Under the pieces are notes generated by a model. The model had not been told where the DNA came from. It searched no databases and saw only the letters and a list, made by a program, of their open reading frames with translations. This document shows positions 8,549 to 36,500 of a DNA stretch of 64,000 nucleotides, one piece after another; position 1 is the first letter of the stretch, and each line of letters starts with the position of its first letter. Both the position numbers and the translations under genes were made by a program. The stretch comes from Actinokineospora sp. NBRC 105648 (GTDB taxonomy: Bacteria; Actinomycetota; Actinomycetes; Mycobacteriales; Pseudonocardiaceae). The stretch is from the NCBI RefSeq assembly GCF_030269645.1, contig NZ_BSTR01000044.1:1-64000 (forward strand), read 5' to 3'.

Positions 8549-11500
8549 TTACTGCTGGTCGGTGAGGGCGGCGGCGGCGATCGGACCGACGTCGCGCAGT
8601 GCCGCCGCGCCCATCAGGTCCTCGTGCGGCCAGTCGACCTCGCGCACGGACACGCGGCCCGCGACGTGGGGAGCCCAGTCTGGCGGTTGGCCATCGGAGG
8701 CGCGGACGAGCGTGAGGTCGCCCCGGTAGCGGTCGAGCGGGCCATCTCGGTCCACAGTGGACACTGTGCGCAGGCTCGTGACCAGGTCGCGGGCCCGCGC
8801 TTCGGGGAGTCCGGCGAGCACCGCGTCCGGGACGGTGTCCTCACCGGGTTCCTGGTCGGTGGTGGGGTGGCTGTCGAGCAGGACGAGCGCGCGGACCTCG
8901 CGGCCCGCCCGCTCGAGCAGGCAGGCGATCGCGTGGGCGATCACTCCGCCCAGCGACCACCCGAGCAGACACACCGGGCCTGCCGGAGCGGTCTCGGCGA
9001 TGGCCGCGGCGTAGCGCTCGGCGACCTCGCGCAGCGTGGGCTCGCCGGTGAACTCCGTGGCCTGCAGGGCGAACACCGGCCGGTCCGGCAGGTGGGGCAG
9101 CAGGCCCGCGTAGGCCCAGCCGAGCCCGAGCGCCGGGTGCACGCAGAACAACGGTGGCGCGCTCCCGTTGGCGCGCAGGGGCATGACCGTGTCCAGCGCC
9201 CGGTCACTTTGCTGAGTGCCCAATCGCGCCGCGATGCCCGCCGGGGTCTGGCCGTCGAGGATCAGCCGGACACCGACCGCCGTCCCCAGTTCGGCACGAG
9301 CCCGGGAAGCGAGCCGGGCAGCGAGCAATGAATGCCCGCCCAGGGCGAGGAAGGAGTCGTCGGGGCCGACCTCCGGCAGGTCGAGCACCTCGGCGAAGAG
9401 GGCGCACAGCGCCTTCTCCGCCGGGGTGGCCGGTTGCCGGGTGGACGTGGTGGCGAAATCGGGAGCGGGCAGGGCGCGCCGGTCGAGCTTTCCGTTGGGC
9501 AGGGTCGGGAACTCCGCCAGCACCACCACCGCGGAAGGTACGAGGTACTCGGGCAGCAGCGCCGCGAGCCCGGCCCGGATGTCGGTGTCAGCGGCACCCG
9601 ACGACCGGACCACGTAGGCCACGAGCCTGCCGGACCGCACGACCACCGCCGCCCGGCCGATCCCCGGAAGTCCACTCAAGACAGATTCGACCTCGCCCGG
9701 CTCGACCCGGTGGCCGCGGACCTTCACCTGGTCGTCGGCCCGGCCGAGGAAGTCGATGGTGCCGGAGGCGTTGTGCCGCACCAGGTCACCGGTCCGGTAG
9801 AGCCTGCCACCGGACCCGAACGGGTCGGCGACGAACCGGGACGCGGTCTCGGTCGGCCGTCCCACGTACCCGCGCGCCACGCCCGCGCCGCCGACGTACA
9901 GCTCACCGGGCACGCCCGCGGGCACGGGGTTGAGGGCCGAGTCGAGGACGTAGGCCGTGGTGTTGGCCATCGGGAGGCCGATGTGCGGCGCGGTGCCCGG
10001 CAGCACGCGCGTCCATAGCGCGTCGACCGTGGTCTCCGTGGGACCGTAGAAGTTTAGCCCGGTCACCCCGGCCCCCGCGAGGTTGCCCCAGAGCGCCGCC
10101 CCGACCGCTTCCGCTCCGGTCGCGACCACGGACGGCCGGTGCTCGCCGGCCAGCAAACCGTCCGCCACCAACAACTCCAGCAACGACGGCGGCACGTCCA
10201 AGAAGTCCACCCGGTGCTCCCGCACATAGCCGACGATCTCGACCGAGTCGCCCATCAAATCGTCGGGCAACACGTGCATCTCGTGCCCCGACAACATCCA
10301 CACCAACGGGTCCACCGACCCGTCGAACGCGAACGACAACGCGTTGAGCACCCGGACCGCCCGTCCCAGCGGCTCCATCACCGCTCGGCGGTGCGCTTGC
10401 GCGAGGTTGGCCAAGCCGCCGTGGGTCGCCACGACACCCTTGGGGCGACCGGAGGAGCCCGAGGTGAACACGATGTACGCGGCCGAGTCCGGCCCCAGCG
10501 GACCGAGCGGCACGCCCGTGCCGGTCCAGGTCCGCGGGTCTGGCCGAACGCCGTCGAGGTCGTCGCGGGCCGTGATCACGATCGCGGGCGTGGCCTCGGC
10601 CAGCACCGCAGAAACCCGGGCAGCCGGGTAGACGGGATCGACCGGGACCACCACTCCCCCGGCCCGCCACACCGCCAACATCGCCACGACAACGTCCACC
10701 GACCGCGGCAACACCACCGCGACCCGGGTCTCCCTACCGACACCGAGGGACACCAGGTGTGCGGCCAACCTGTCCGCCAGCGCGCCCAGCTCGCCGAAGG
10801 TCAGCGACACGCCCGCACAGACGACAGCCACGGCGGCGGGGTCCTGCGCCGCGATCAAATCGAGGGCGAGAACCTCGGGGAACGCGACCACGTGGTCGTT
10901 CCAGCGAACCTGGTCGGCCGGGGACGAGCCACCGACCCGGCCAACCGGGCGCGCGGGATCGGCGGTGATCGCGGTCAGCACGTCGGCCAACCGCGCGGCG
11001 ATCTCGGCCGCTCGGCGGGGTGCCACGAGGTCGGCGCGGTGCTCCAGCAACAGGCGCTCACCGGGTACGGCGGTCAGCGTCAGCGGGTAGTGGGTCGCGT
11101 CCTCGGTGTCCACAGCGGACACTCGCAGGTCGAGCGCGTCGCGCACCCGGTCGATACCGTCGTCGTCGACGGGGTAGGACTCGACGACCACCAGGGTGTC
11201 GAACAGCGGCCCAATTCCGGCGAGCGCCTGCACCTCGGCGAGGCCGAGGTGGTGGTGTTCCAGCGTCGCGGCCTGGGTCTGGTGCAGCATGCCTAGTAGC
11301 TCTGCCACCGAACGCCCCGGCCGCAGGTCGAGCCGGACGGGGACAGTGTTGATGAACAGTCCGACCATCGCCTCGGCCCCGGGAAGGTCGGCGGGCCTGC
11401 CCGAGACGGTGGCGCCGAACACGACGTCGTCGCGCCCGGTGAGTCTGCCCAGCGTGATTCCCCAGGCTGCATGCACGAGCGTGCTGAAGGTGACCCCCAG

Positions 11501-12177
11501 ATCGCGGGCGCGCTCGACTAGGTCGACACCGTCGAAGGGCACCGGGATCCGGACGGTGCGCGCGGACGTGGTCGGCTCGCCCACCGGCGCGAGCAGCGTC
11601 GGCTCCGTCAGGCCGTCCAGGACACCACGCCACACATCCAGCGAGGTGGCCCGGTCCCGGCGGTTGAGCCAGGAGAGGAAGTCGCGGAACGGGCGGGGTG
11701 CGGGCAGCGGAATGCCCGCGTAGATGGCGAACAGATCGCGCAGCAGCAACGGCGCGGACCAGCCGTCCAGCAGGATGTGGTGGTTCGACAGGACCAGCCG
11801 GTGCCTATCCGGACCGGTCCGGATGAGCAGGAACCGGATTAGCGGCGGCTCGTCCATGGTGAACGGGGCCGCTCGGTCCGCGGCGAGCGCGTCGTCGACC
11901 GCGGGCCCGGTCAGCTCGACCTCGGTCCACGGCACGGCGACCCGGCGCAGCACGACCTGCACCGCGCCCGCCGGGTCGGCGACGAACGCGGCCCGCAGGT
12001 TGGCGTGGCGCGCGATCAACGCCTCCGCCGCCGATCGCAGCCGGGCCGGGTCGAGCGGGCCGGTGAGGTCCACGACCGTCTGGACGGTGTAGACGTCCTC
12101 GGTGTCGAGGGTGGCGTGGAACAGCAGGCCCTCTTGCAGCGGCGCGAGCGGCAGTACCTCCTCGATATTCGACCGGC

Positions 12178-12181
<4 letters not shown>
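8549..12181 (-). CDS. NRPS, terminal module C-A-PCP-TE
   Basis: A 1210-residue termination protein. C domain about 5-420 (HHILLDGWS at 134-142; N-terminal LPLAPLQEGLLFH marks the DCL type that accepts a D-residue, matching the epimerase at the end of the previous protein). A domain about 425-905 with specificity residues D620 G621 D624 D662 A687 G689 F711 V719 D720 K898; this acidic code I cannot assign (partial likeness to Arg codes at D278, G301, D331). PCP about 915-985 (GGHSLL, Ser951). Type I thioesterase about 1005-1205 (GWSLGG Ser1076, Asp1103, His1186). The start GTG overlaps the upstream stop in GTGA, replacing a longer frame without NRPS homology. The A-PCP part is nearly a copy of module 2 in the upstream protein. 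Confidence 0.93.
8750..8762. repeat. Recurrent palindrome GTCCACAGTGGAC
   Basis: A perfect 13-mer palindrome within the thioesterase-coding region. Exact copies recur at 15451-15463 and 18457-18469, both inside NRPS coding sequence. One-mismatch copies occur at 11108-11120, 54449-54461 and 56206-56218. Function unknown. Confidence 0.6.
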
Positions 12182-27254
<15,073 letters not shown>

Positions 27255-27258
<4 letters not shown>

Positions 27259-30200
27259 GCGCGCTTCCATTTCGCTTCGAGGGCGTCGAGTTGGCTCTGG
27301 TCCAGGGAGATCAGCGACATGTCCGAGGGCGTGCGGCCACCGGCCCCACCGCCCGCGGCGTGCCGGGCCAGCCCGCGCAGCGCCGTGCGCCAGTGCTCGG
27401 CGAGGGACTCGACCTCCGCCTGGTCGAACGCACCTTCGGCGTACATCCAGTGCGCGACAAGGCAAGGACCGTCGGCGGTGTCCTCGGTGACGGCGTTGAC
27501 CACGAGGCCGGTGAACGGTGGCATCGCCGGGTCGTACGCGGCCGAGAGCCCGCCCGCCGGGACGGTCCACCCGGCCTCGCCCGCGGCGTCGAACCTGCCT
27601 AGGTAGTTGAAGCCGATCCGGGGCGCGGGCAGTACGGCGAGGTTGGTGTCACCGCGCAGGTGGCGCAGCACTCCGTAGCCGATGCCGTGGTCGGGCAGCG
27701 AACGCAGGTGTTCCTTGATCCGCTTGACCAGGGTGCCCGCGGCGGGACCGCCGTCGAGCGCGGCGGCGAGGTCGACGCCGGTGGTGTCCAGCCGCACGGG
27801 GTGCTGGCTGGTGAACCAGCCGATGGTGCGGGACAGATCGGTGCCCGGAACAGCGGCTTCCTGCCTGCCGTGCCCTTCCAGCAGCACGCTGAACGAGCGC
27901 GCGGAGCTGTCCCACGACCCGACGGCGACGCCGAGGGCGGTCAAGAGGACGTCGTCGACACCGGCGAAGAACAGGGCGGGAACGGAAGTCAGCACGGCGT
28001 CGGTGGTCTCGGCGTCCAACCGAACCGTGACCGTGCGGACATCCGACCAAGTGTGGTCCGAGCGCAACGCCCTACCCGACAATGGGTCTGGCCCGTCGAG
28101 GACGGACCGCCACACCGCCGACTCCGACGCCCGATCGGCCGCCCGGTCAGCGAGCCCCTTGGCCCACGCGCGGAACGAGGTCGGCACAGCGGCGAGCGCT
28201 TGGTCTCGGTACGCGGCGGCGAGGTCCTCCACGAACACCCGCCAGGACACCCCGTCCACGACGAGGTGGTGGGCGACGACGAGCAGCCGGGCCGTACCCG
28301 GGAACCACACGGCCTGCACGACCACGCCGGCCGTCAGCGCCAACCTGGCCGCCGCGGCGCTCAACTCAGTGTCCACATCAGACTGACCGGCGCGCAGCAC
28401 CGACTCGGCCCGGACAGTGCCGACCGGCTGGAACTCCAGTGTGGGCAGGCCGTCGCCCCGGGTCAGCCGCGCGCGCAAGGCGTCGTGCCGGTCCAGCACG
28501 GCCTGCAGCGCACGGACCAGTCGGGGTTCCTCGATCGGGGCCGGGGCGTCGAGCAGCAGCGACATCCGGTGTCCGTCGCCGAGGGGTCCGCGCTCGGCGA
28601 ACGAACGCATGATCGGCGTCAGCTCGACCGGGCCGACCCCGTCGTCCGCGGCGCGGGTGGTCGAGGCGGCGGCGATGGGCTTGGTGACGGCAGCGAGCTT
28701 GGCCGGGGTTCGGTGGGCGAACACGTCGCGCGGAGTGATCTTCAGGCCGGCCTTGCGGGCCCGGCTCACCAAGCGGATCGCGACGATGCTGTCGCCGCCG
28801 AGCTCGAAGAACGAGTCATCGACCCCGATCGACTCCTGGTTCAGCACCCCCGCGAACAGCTCCGCGATCACCGCCGCCAGCCCGCTCGCCGGGGCGGTGG
28901 CAGCCGGTGCAGCGGCAGCCGGGGCCGCGGCGAAGTCCGGCGCGGGCAGCGCGCGCCGGTCGAGCTTCCCGGACGGGGACAGCGGGATCTCCGGCAGCGG
29001 GATGACCACGGCGGGCACCATGTGCTCGGGCAGGACCGAGGCGACGTGGGCGCGCACCGCGCCGAGGTCGAGGTCTCGGGAGCCGACGACGTAGGCGGCC
29101 AGATAGGTCCCGCCGGGGCCATCGGTCCGGGCGATCACCGCGGCGCGGTCGACGTCGGGGTGCGTGGTGAGCACGGCGCTGACCTCGCCCGGTTCGACGC
29201 GGTAGCCGCGGATCTTGACCTGCTCGTCCACCCGCCCGCGGAACTCCAGCGTGCCGGTGGGCAGCAGGCGGACCCGGTCCCCCGTGCGGTAGAGCCGCCC
29301 ATCACCGAAGGGGTTGGCGACGAACCGCGCCGCCGTCAACTCCGGTCGATTCAGGTAGCCGCGTGCGGCCTGCGCACCGCCGACGTACAGCTCGCCGTCG
29401 ACGCCGACCGGGACCTGTCGCAGCCGGTTGTCCAATACGTGGCAGGTGACGTTGTCCACCGGCGATCCCACCGGCACCGGGCCAGGCGCGACGACACCGT
29501 CGACGGCCTCCACGGTGTGCAGCAGGCAGCCGACGGTGGTCTCGGTCGGGCCGTACTCGTTGATCACCTCCAGCCCCGGGGGCACGCGCCACCCGTCGAG
29601 CGCCTCGCCGCGCAGCGCCTCGCCCGCGATCACCAGCGTGCGCGGCCCGGAGTCTGCGAAGCGGACCGACGGCAGCAGTGGCAGGTGGCTCGGGGTGATC
29701 TTGAGGAACGTCGCGGCGCCGACCGCGTCGGCGATCGCGTCCGGCGAGTCCCCGCACAGCTCCAGGCAGCCGCCGGTGACCAACGGGCCGAACAGGGGCG
29801 TGACGGTGAAGTCGAACGAGATCGACGAGTGCGCGAGGGTGTGCCCGGACAGCCCGGCGAACCGGCGCACCGCCCACGCGAGGTGGTTGCGCAGAGCACC
29901 GTGCGAGACCACGACCCCCTTGGGCACGCCGGTGGAACCTGAGGTGTAGATGACGTACGCGGGGTGCTCGGGCCGAAGGGCGGTCTCCGGGTCGCCCGGC
30001 GGGAAACCGGCGAGCCGGTCGGCGGTGTCGGGGGCGTCGAGCAGGACAGTCGACAAGCCGGGGGTGGCGGGCAGCCGGGCGTCCTGGGTGGTGAGCAACA
30101 GCTCGGGCCGGGCGTCGGTCAGCATGAACCGGACTCGGTCGGCCGGGTACTCCGGGTCGACGGGCACGTACGCCGCGCCCGCCTTCGCCACGGCCAGCAC

Positions 30201-31853
30201 GGCGACGACCATGTCCACCGACCGCGGCACGGCCAGCGCCACCACGGACTCGGGGCCGACGCCCTCCCCCACCAGCAGCCTGGCGAGCGCGGCGGCGCGC
30301 CGGTCGAGCTCGGCGTAGGTGACCCCGCGGCCCGCGGCCAGTACGGCCCGAGCGTCCGGTGTGGACACAACCTGTCGAGCGAACAGCGCGGGCAGCAGGG
30401 GTTCCGCGACCTCGGCGACCGTGTCGTTCCACGCGCGTAGCCGGGCGCGTTCGTCGTCGGTGAGGACGGGCAGGTCGGTGACGAGGGTCCCTGGTGCGGC
30501 CAGGACGGTGTCGAGGAGCAGGTCCAGGTGGCCGAGGAGCTGCGCGACCAGGGCCGTGCCGTGCGGGGTGGCCGGGTGGTTGGCCTCGACGGCGAGGTCG
30601 TCGCCGTCGGTCTCGACAGCCAGCGTCAGGGCGAACCGGGCGTCGGGGCCCGGCACGTGCCTGCGTACGGCGGCGAAACCGGCCTGGCGGAACGGCTCCA
30701 GCACCGGGGCGCGCAGGGACAGGACGACGTCGAACAGCCCGGCGTCACCACGCCCCCGGCCGGGGTCGACCGCGCGCGCCACGTCGTCGAGGTCGACGTC
30801 CTGGTGGGCGTAGGCGGCCAGACAGGTGCGCTTCGCGCGGGCGAGCAGGTCGGCGAAGGTGTCGCCGTCCTCGACCCGGGTGCGCAACGGGATGGTGTTG
30901 CCCAGGTAGCCGACCACCTCGGCGCCGCCCGCGAAGTCGCGGTTGACCACGGGAGCGCCGATCACCAGGTCGCGGGCACCGGTGTAGCGGTACAGCAGGG
31001 CGGTGACGGCGGCCAGCAGCACCATGAACGTGGACGCGCCGTCGGCCTTGGCGAGTGCGCGGACGCGGGCGGCGGTGCCCGGGCGCAGCGGGCGCTGCTG
31101 GTCCACACCGGACTCCGCTTGCCCCAGCAGCGGCAACTCCAGCGGCTCGGGCGGGTCGGCAAGAGCGTCCCGCCAGAACGTGAGTCCTTCGGCGGTGCCG
31201 GGACTGTCGCCCGCGAGATCGGTGAACTGGCGGGCCGGGGGCAACACGGCGTCCGGACGCGCGTACAGCTCCAGCAGCTCGCCGAAGAAGACCGCGGTGG
31301 TCGCGTCGTCCCAGGCGATGTGGTGGGCGACCACGACGACCGTCGTGGAGTTCGGCCCGGTGGTCAGCACACCGACGCGTAGCGGGGAGTCCACCGCGAG
31401 GTCGAACGGCGCGCCGCCCAGCTCCCGGCACACTCTGTCCACTTCAGACTCCCGCGCGCCTTCGGGCAGCCCGGTGAGGTCGCGCAGGTCGAGCACGGGG
31501 GCCAAGTCCGCGTGCGCGACCTGAACCACGTCGCCGTCGTCGACCATCTGATAGGTGGTGCGCAAGATGTCGTGCCGCGCGACAACCGCCCGCACAGCCC
31601 CGGCGAGGGCATCGACGTCGAGCGGGCCGACCAAGTCGGCCGCGATCCGGACGTTGTAGCCGACCGAGAGCGGGTCCAACTGCTGCAGCGACCACATCCG
31701 CCGCTGCCCCGCCGTCAGCCCGCGCTCCCGCCGAGCCGCCGCCGGGGGTCGCGCCGCGGCGGGTGTCTCGGCCAGCTGGCGCTCGGCCAGCCTGCGCCGC
31801 AGCAGCTCGCGGCGCAGGGTGTCGATGTCGGCTTGCCCGTCCTGGGTCGCCAC
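27255..31853 (-). CDS. NRPS, single module C-A(Asx)-PCP-E
   Basis: A 1532-residue elongation module. A short helical N-terminal docking segment ([19 protein letters not shown]) precedes a C domain with HHIAWDD near residue 179. It differs from the LCL and DCL domains downstream, as expected for one accepting the aryl-heterocycle starter. The A domain core near 681 (SFDFTV) gives code D-F-T-K-V-A-E-V-G-K, in the Asp/Asn group. Lys278 is shared by both; Glu322 favours Asn, while the pathway logic (SyrP-like hydroxylase) favours Asp. PCP has GGDSIV near 1019; the epimerase has [10 protein letters not shown] near 1196. It ends in a TPSDMSLIS docking helix like the next protein. GTG start with AAGAGG upstream, 79 nt after the ligase gene. 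Confidence 0.92.
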
Positions 31854-31932
31854 GCTCGTGCCTCTTCCTCGTCGGACCCGGTCGCGCGCGGCGCGGACCC
31901 CGGCCCTGTGGTCGTGTGGGTGTGGGTGGGAC

Positions 31933-33546
31933 TCAGTCGCCGGAGAGGCGCTCGACCAGCTCGCGCTTGCTGATCTTCCCGACCGCGGTCAGCGGGAACT
32001 CGTCGAGCACGACGAGCCGGTCCGGCAGCTTGAAGCGCGCCACGCCGAGCGCGACCAGGTGCGCCTTCAACACCTTGAGCTTGGGCGGCCCCTGCTCGCT
32101 CGCGACGATGACGGCGCACACCTGCTCGCCGAGCAGCTCGTCGGGCAGGCCGATCACCGCCGCCTGGGCCACGGCCGGGTGGGCCAGCAGCAGGTCCTCC
32201 AGTTCGGTGGCGGGCACCTTCTCGCCGCCGCGGTTGACCACGTCCTTGACGCGGCCCTCCACGACGAGGTGACCGCTGGGCAGCGCCCGCACCAGGTCGC
32301 CGGTGCGGAAGAAGCCGTCGGGGGTGAAGACCGTGGCGTTGTACTGCTCGGCCCGGTAGTAGCCGCGCGGGGTGTACGGACCCCGGGTGAGCAGCTCGCC
32401 GACGGTGCCGGGGGCCACGTCGTGGCCGTCCTCGTCGACGACGCGGATCTCGTCGTCGGGGCTCAGCGGCCTGCCCTGCGTGGTCTCGACCAGCTCGGCC
32501 GGGTCGTCGTCGCGGGTGTAGTTGAGCAGCCCCTCGGCCATGCCGAACACCTGCTGCGCCCGGCACCCCAGCGCCCCCGGGATCGCCCTGGCCAGGTCGG
32601 CGTCCATCTTGGCCCCGCCGACCTGCAGCAGCCGCAGGCTCGAGCGGTCGCCCGCCGACCAGGCCGCCGCGTCGACCCACAGCCGGGCCATCGGCGGCAC
32701 CAGGGCGGTGACGGTGATCCGCTCGCGCTCGACCAGCTCGAAGGCGACGTCCGGACTGGGCGCCGGCGACAGCACGGCCGTGCCGCCGACCCCGAGCACA
32801 CCCAGCAGACCCGGGCACGCCAACGGGAAGTTGTGCGCCACCGGCAGGCTGACCAGGTAGCGGTCGGCCGCGGTCAGCCCGCAGACCTCGGCGCTGGCCC
32901 GGGCGTTGTAGGCGTAGTCGTCGTGTGTGCGGGTGATCAGCTTGGGCCTGCCGGTGGTGCCGCCGGAGATCAGCAGCACCGCCACGTCGCCGGGGTCCAC
33001 CGGTGGCAGGCCGGCGAGCACCGCGGGGTCACCCGCGACGGTGTCGAACGCGGCGAACCGACCGGGGTCGCCGACGACGAGCACGTGCCCGGCGACCGAA
33101 GGGATCTCCCCGGCCAGCTCCCGGTGGTCGAAACCCTGGTGGGTGTCGGGGATGACGTAACCGACGGCGCCGGACAGCTCGGCCAGGTGCGCGATCTCGG
33201 TGCGCCGGTGCGCGGGCAGCGCCATGACCGGCACCGCGCCGACCCGGGCCAGCGCGAAGAGCAGGACGACGAACTCCGCGACGTTCGGCAGCTGCACGAT
33301 CACCCGGTCGCCGCGCCGGATCCCGCGGGCCAGCAGCCCGGCGGCGAGTACGTCGGCCGACCGGTCCAGCTCCCGGTACGAGATCCGCCGCGCCCCGTCG
33401 ACGACCGCGACGGCGTCCCCGAACCGCTCGGCCCACTCGGTGAGCAGTCCGCCCAGCGCCACCCCGCGCCAGTACCCGATCGCCCGGTACCGCTCCGCCA
33501 CCTCCGGCGGCCAACCGACCGCCCCGTCGAGCAATGCTCCGTTCAC
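31933..33546 (-). CDS. Salicyl-AMP ligase (stand-alone aryl adenylation enzyme)
   Basis: A 537-residue acyl-adenylating enzyme of the DhbE/EntE/MbtA group. It activates an aryl acid with ATP and loads it on the aryl carrier protein of the neighbouring fusion. Motifs in order: [20 protein letters not shown] (ATP loop), [14 protein letters not shown] (aryl-acid pocket; the N-F segment is typical of salicylate/DHB enzymes), [34 protein letters not shown], and the catalytic Lys in [10 protein letters not shown]. Because the neighbouring fusion makes salicylate and no DHB genes are present, salicylate is the likely substrate. The GTG start overlaps the upstream stop in GTGA; the next in-frame Met would remove conserved N-terminal sequence. 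Confidence 0.92.
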   Translation of the reverse strand: MNGALLDGAVGWPPEVAERYRAIGYWRGVALGGLLTEWAERFGDAVAVVDGARRISYRELDRSADVLAAGLLARGIRRGDRVIVQLPNVAEFVVLLFALARVGAVPVMALPAHRRTEIAHLAELSGAVGYVIPDTHQGFDHRELAGEIPSVAGHVLVVGDPGRFAAFDTVAGDPAVLAGLPPVDPGDVAVLLISGGTTGRPKLITRTHDDYAYNARASAEVCGLTAADRYLVSLPVAHNFPLACPGLLGVLGVGGTAVLSPAPSPDVAFELVERERITVTALVPPMARLWVDAAAWSAGDRSSLRLLQVGGAKMDADLARAIPGALGCRAQQVFGMAEGLLNYTRDDDPAELVETTQGRPLSPDDEIRVVDEDGHDVAPGTVGELLTRGPYTPRGYYRAEQYNATVFTPDGFFRTGDLVRALPSGHLVVEGRVKDVVNRGGEKVPATELEDLLLAHPAVAQAAVIGLPDELLGEQVCAVIVASEQGPPKLKVLKAHLVALGVARFKLPDRLVVLDEFPLTAVGKISKRELVERLSGD

Positions 33547-36500
33547 GCCTGCTCCCCCGTTCCGCCTGCCGCGGCGAGCACCTCGGCGTCGCTCATGGAC
33601 TCGATCTCCCACACCAGTTCGGCCACCGCCTCCAGCCGCCCGGGGCGCTCCTGCGCGCGGACCAACTCGGCGGCGAACCCGGCCACCGTGGGCGCGGCGA
33701 ACAGCGCCCGCACCGACACCGCGCGGGTGTCGAGCAGCTCGCGCAGGCGGGACACGATGGCGGTGGCGACCACGGAATCCCCGCCCACGGCGAACAACTC
33801 CTCGTCGCGGCCGACCCGCGGCAGCCCGAGGACCTGCCGCCAGGCGAGGTCGACGACCTTCTCCAGCGGGGTCTCCGGCCCGGCCGAGTCGTCGCGGGCG
33901 GGGTCGCTGACCAGCGCGCTCACCGCCTTGCGATCGACCTTCCCGTTGGTGCTCAACGGAATCGCGTCGAGCAGCGCGATCCGGTCCGGCACCATGTGGG
34001 CCGGGACAACACCGCGCAGCCGCCGCGCCAGGGCGGCGAGGTCCGGCCCGTCGTGCGCGGGCACGATCCCGGCGACCAGGCTGGGCCGCGGACCGCCGAC
34101 GACCGCGGCGACGGCCTCGCGGACCGCCGGATCGGCCAGCAGCGCGGCCTCCACCTCGCCCAGTTCGACCCGGTAGCCCCGGATCTTGACCTGGTCGTCG
34201 CGGCGGCCGAGGAACTCGATCGTGCCGTCGTCCTGGTAGCGGGCCACGTCGCCGGTGCGGTACCAGCGCAGCCCCTCGTGGGTGACGAACCGGTCGGCGG
34301 TGCGCTCGGGGTCGCCCCGGTACCCGCGCGCGACACCGGCCCCGCCGATCCACAGTTCGCCGGGCACCCAGTCCGGGCAGTCCCGGCCCACCGCGTCGAC
34401 GACCCGGCACCGCACACCACGCAGCGGCGTGCCGTAGGGCACCGCGTGCCAGTGGTCCGGCACCGGGCCCGCCACCTCGCGCACCGTGGAGTGGATGGCG
34501 GTCTCGGTGGTGCCGCCCAGAGCCACGAATCGACAGCCCGGCACTACCGCGGCCAGCCGAGGCGGCAGGTCGACGCCAACCCAGTCTCCGCCGAGCAGCA
34601 CCAACCGGAGTGAGTCGCCCAGCGCGACACCGGAGACGAGCAGCAGGTCGAGCAACGCGGGCACGCAGTTGAGCACTGTCACGCCGTGCTCGGCGACGAG
34701 CTCGGCCCAGGACGTGGCGTCGCGCCGATCGTGCGCCACCGTCACCACGGCGCCACCGACCGACAGCGGGGCGAACAGGTCGAACACCGACAGGTCGAAG
34801 TCCAGCGCGGACAACGCCAACGCCCGGTCGCCCGGGCCGATGCCGAACCGCTCGACCAGGTCGTCGATGGTCGACATCGCCGCCCGGTGCGGCACCTCGA
34901 CGCCCTTGGGCTCGCCGGTCGAGCCGGAGGTGAACAGCACGTACGCCAAGCGTTCCTCGTCACCGAGGACCGGAGCGGACAGCGGGCTGGCCGTCAACGC
35001 CTCGGCGATCGTCAGCGCGCCATCGGTCTCCCCGATGAGCACCCGATACCCCGCCAGCGCGGCGATGCGACGCGCGCGGGATTCGGGCTGCTCAACACCG
35101 ACCGGCACGTACACCGCGCCTGCGGCGAGCACGCCGAGGACCGCCACGACCTGGTCCGGCCCCTTGGGCAGGGTCACCCCCACCGTGTCGCCGGGCCGCA
35201 CACCGCGCTCCACGAGCGTGGCCGCCACCCGCAACGCGCGGTCGGCCAGTTCCGCGTAAGAGATCCGCTCACCCCCGAGCACCGCGGGCGCATGCGGCGT
35301 TTCGGCCGCGCGCGCGAAGAACCCCTCGTGTAGCAGCCTTCCGCTGCGCGGCCCGTCGGTGGCGTTAACCGCCGCCCGTCGTTGCCGCTGCGCCGCGGGG
35401 AGGAGGTCGGGGACTGGCGTCGCCCAGGCGTCCGAGTCCGCGGCGAGCGCGTGCACGAGCTCGGCGAAGGCGGTGAACATCGCGTCCACGACACCGTCGG
35501 CGAACTCCTCGTCGCGGGAGTCCCAGTTGACCAGCAGGCCGCCGTCGAGCTCAGTCACCTGGGCGTCGAGCAGCACCTGCGGGCCCTGCGAGATGATCCA
35601 CACCGCGTCGCCGAAGCACCGCCGGGCACCCTCGTCGAACAGCTCACCCAGGCTCAGCGCACTGGTGAACACCACCGGTGCCAACACCTGCTCGCCGCGC
35701 AGCCGGGTCAGGTCGCGCAGCACCTCGACGCCGGTGTGGTCGGCGTGCGCGGCGTCGGCGTGCATCCGGGACTGGACCAGCGCGGCCCGGTCGGCGAACG
35801 ACGCCCGCCGCGACAGGTCGATCTCCAGCAGCACGGAACTGGTGAAGTCGCCGACGAGCGCGGGCACGTCCGGGTGCACCGGCTCGCGGTCGAAGAGCGG
35901 GACGTTGATCAAGAACCGGGGGTCGGCACTCCAGTGGCCGATGGTCTCGGCGAACGCGGTGGCCACGGCCATCGCGGGCGTGATGCCGTGCGCCCGCGCC
36001 CGTTCGGCCAGCGCGCGCCGCTGCTCGGGCGAGAGCGTCGTGGCCCGGCGCGCGACACGGGGAACACCGGTGGACGGGCGAACCGCGGCAGGCAGGTCAG
36101 GCGCGCCAGGCAGGTTGGGCAGGCGTTCGCGCCACCACTGGGCGGACTCCCGCGCGGCGTCCCGCCGAGCGAGTGGGCGCGCGGCCCGGTACTGCCGGTA
36201 GCTGTAGGCGGGCGCGGGTCGGACCACCTCGGGTCGGGCGTAGCTCTCGGCGAGATCGGCGAGCATGATCCGGTAGCTGACCGCGTCCGCGGCCACCATG
36301 TCGACGTCGAGGTGCAGGCGGGTGCGCCCCTCGGGCAGCAGCGTCAGCTGGGTCGCGAAGACCTCGCCCGACTCGATGTCGAGCAACCGGTGCGAGTTTC
36401 CCTCGCGGATCGTTGCCAGGTGGGCGGACCGCTCGTCCTCGGTGAGCGCGCGCAGGTCGTGCACGACCAGTCCGCGCCAGCCCGAGGTCGCCGCGATGCG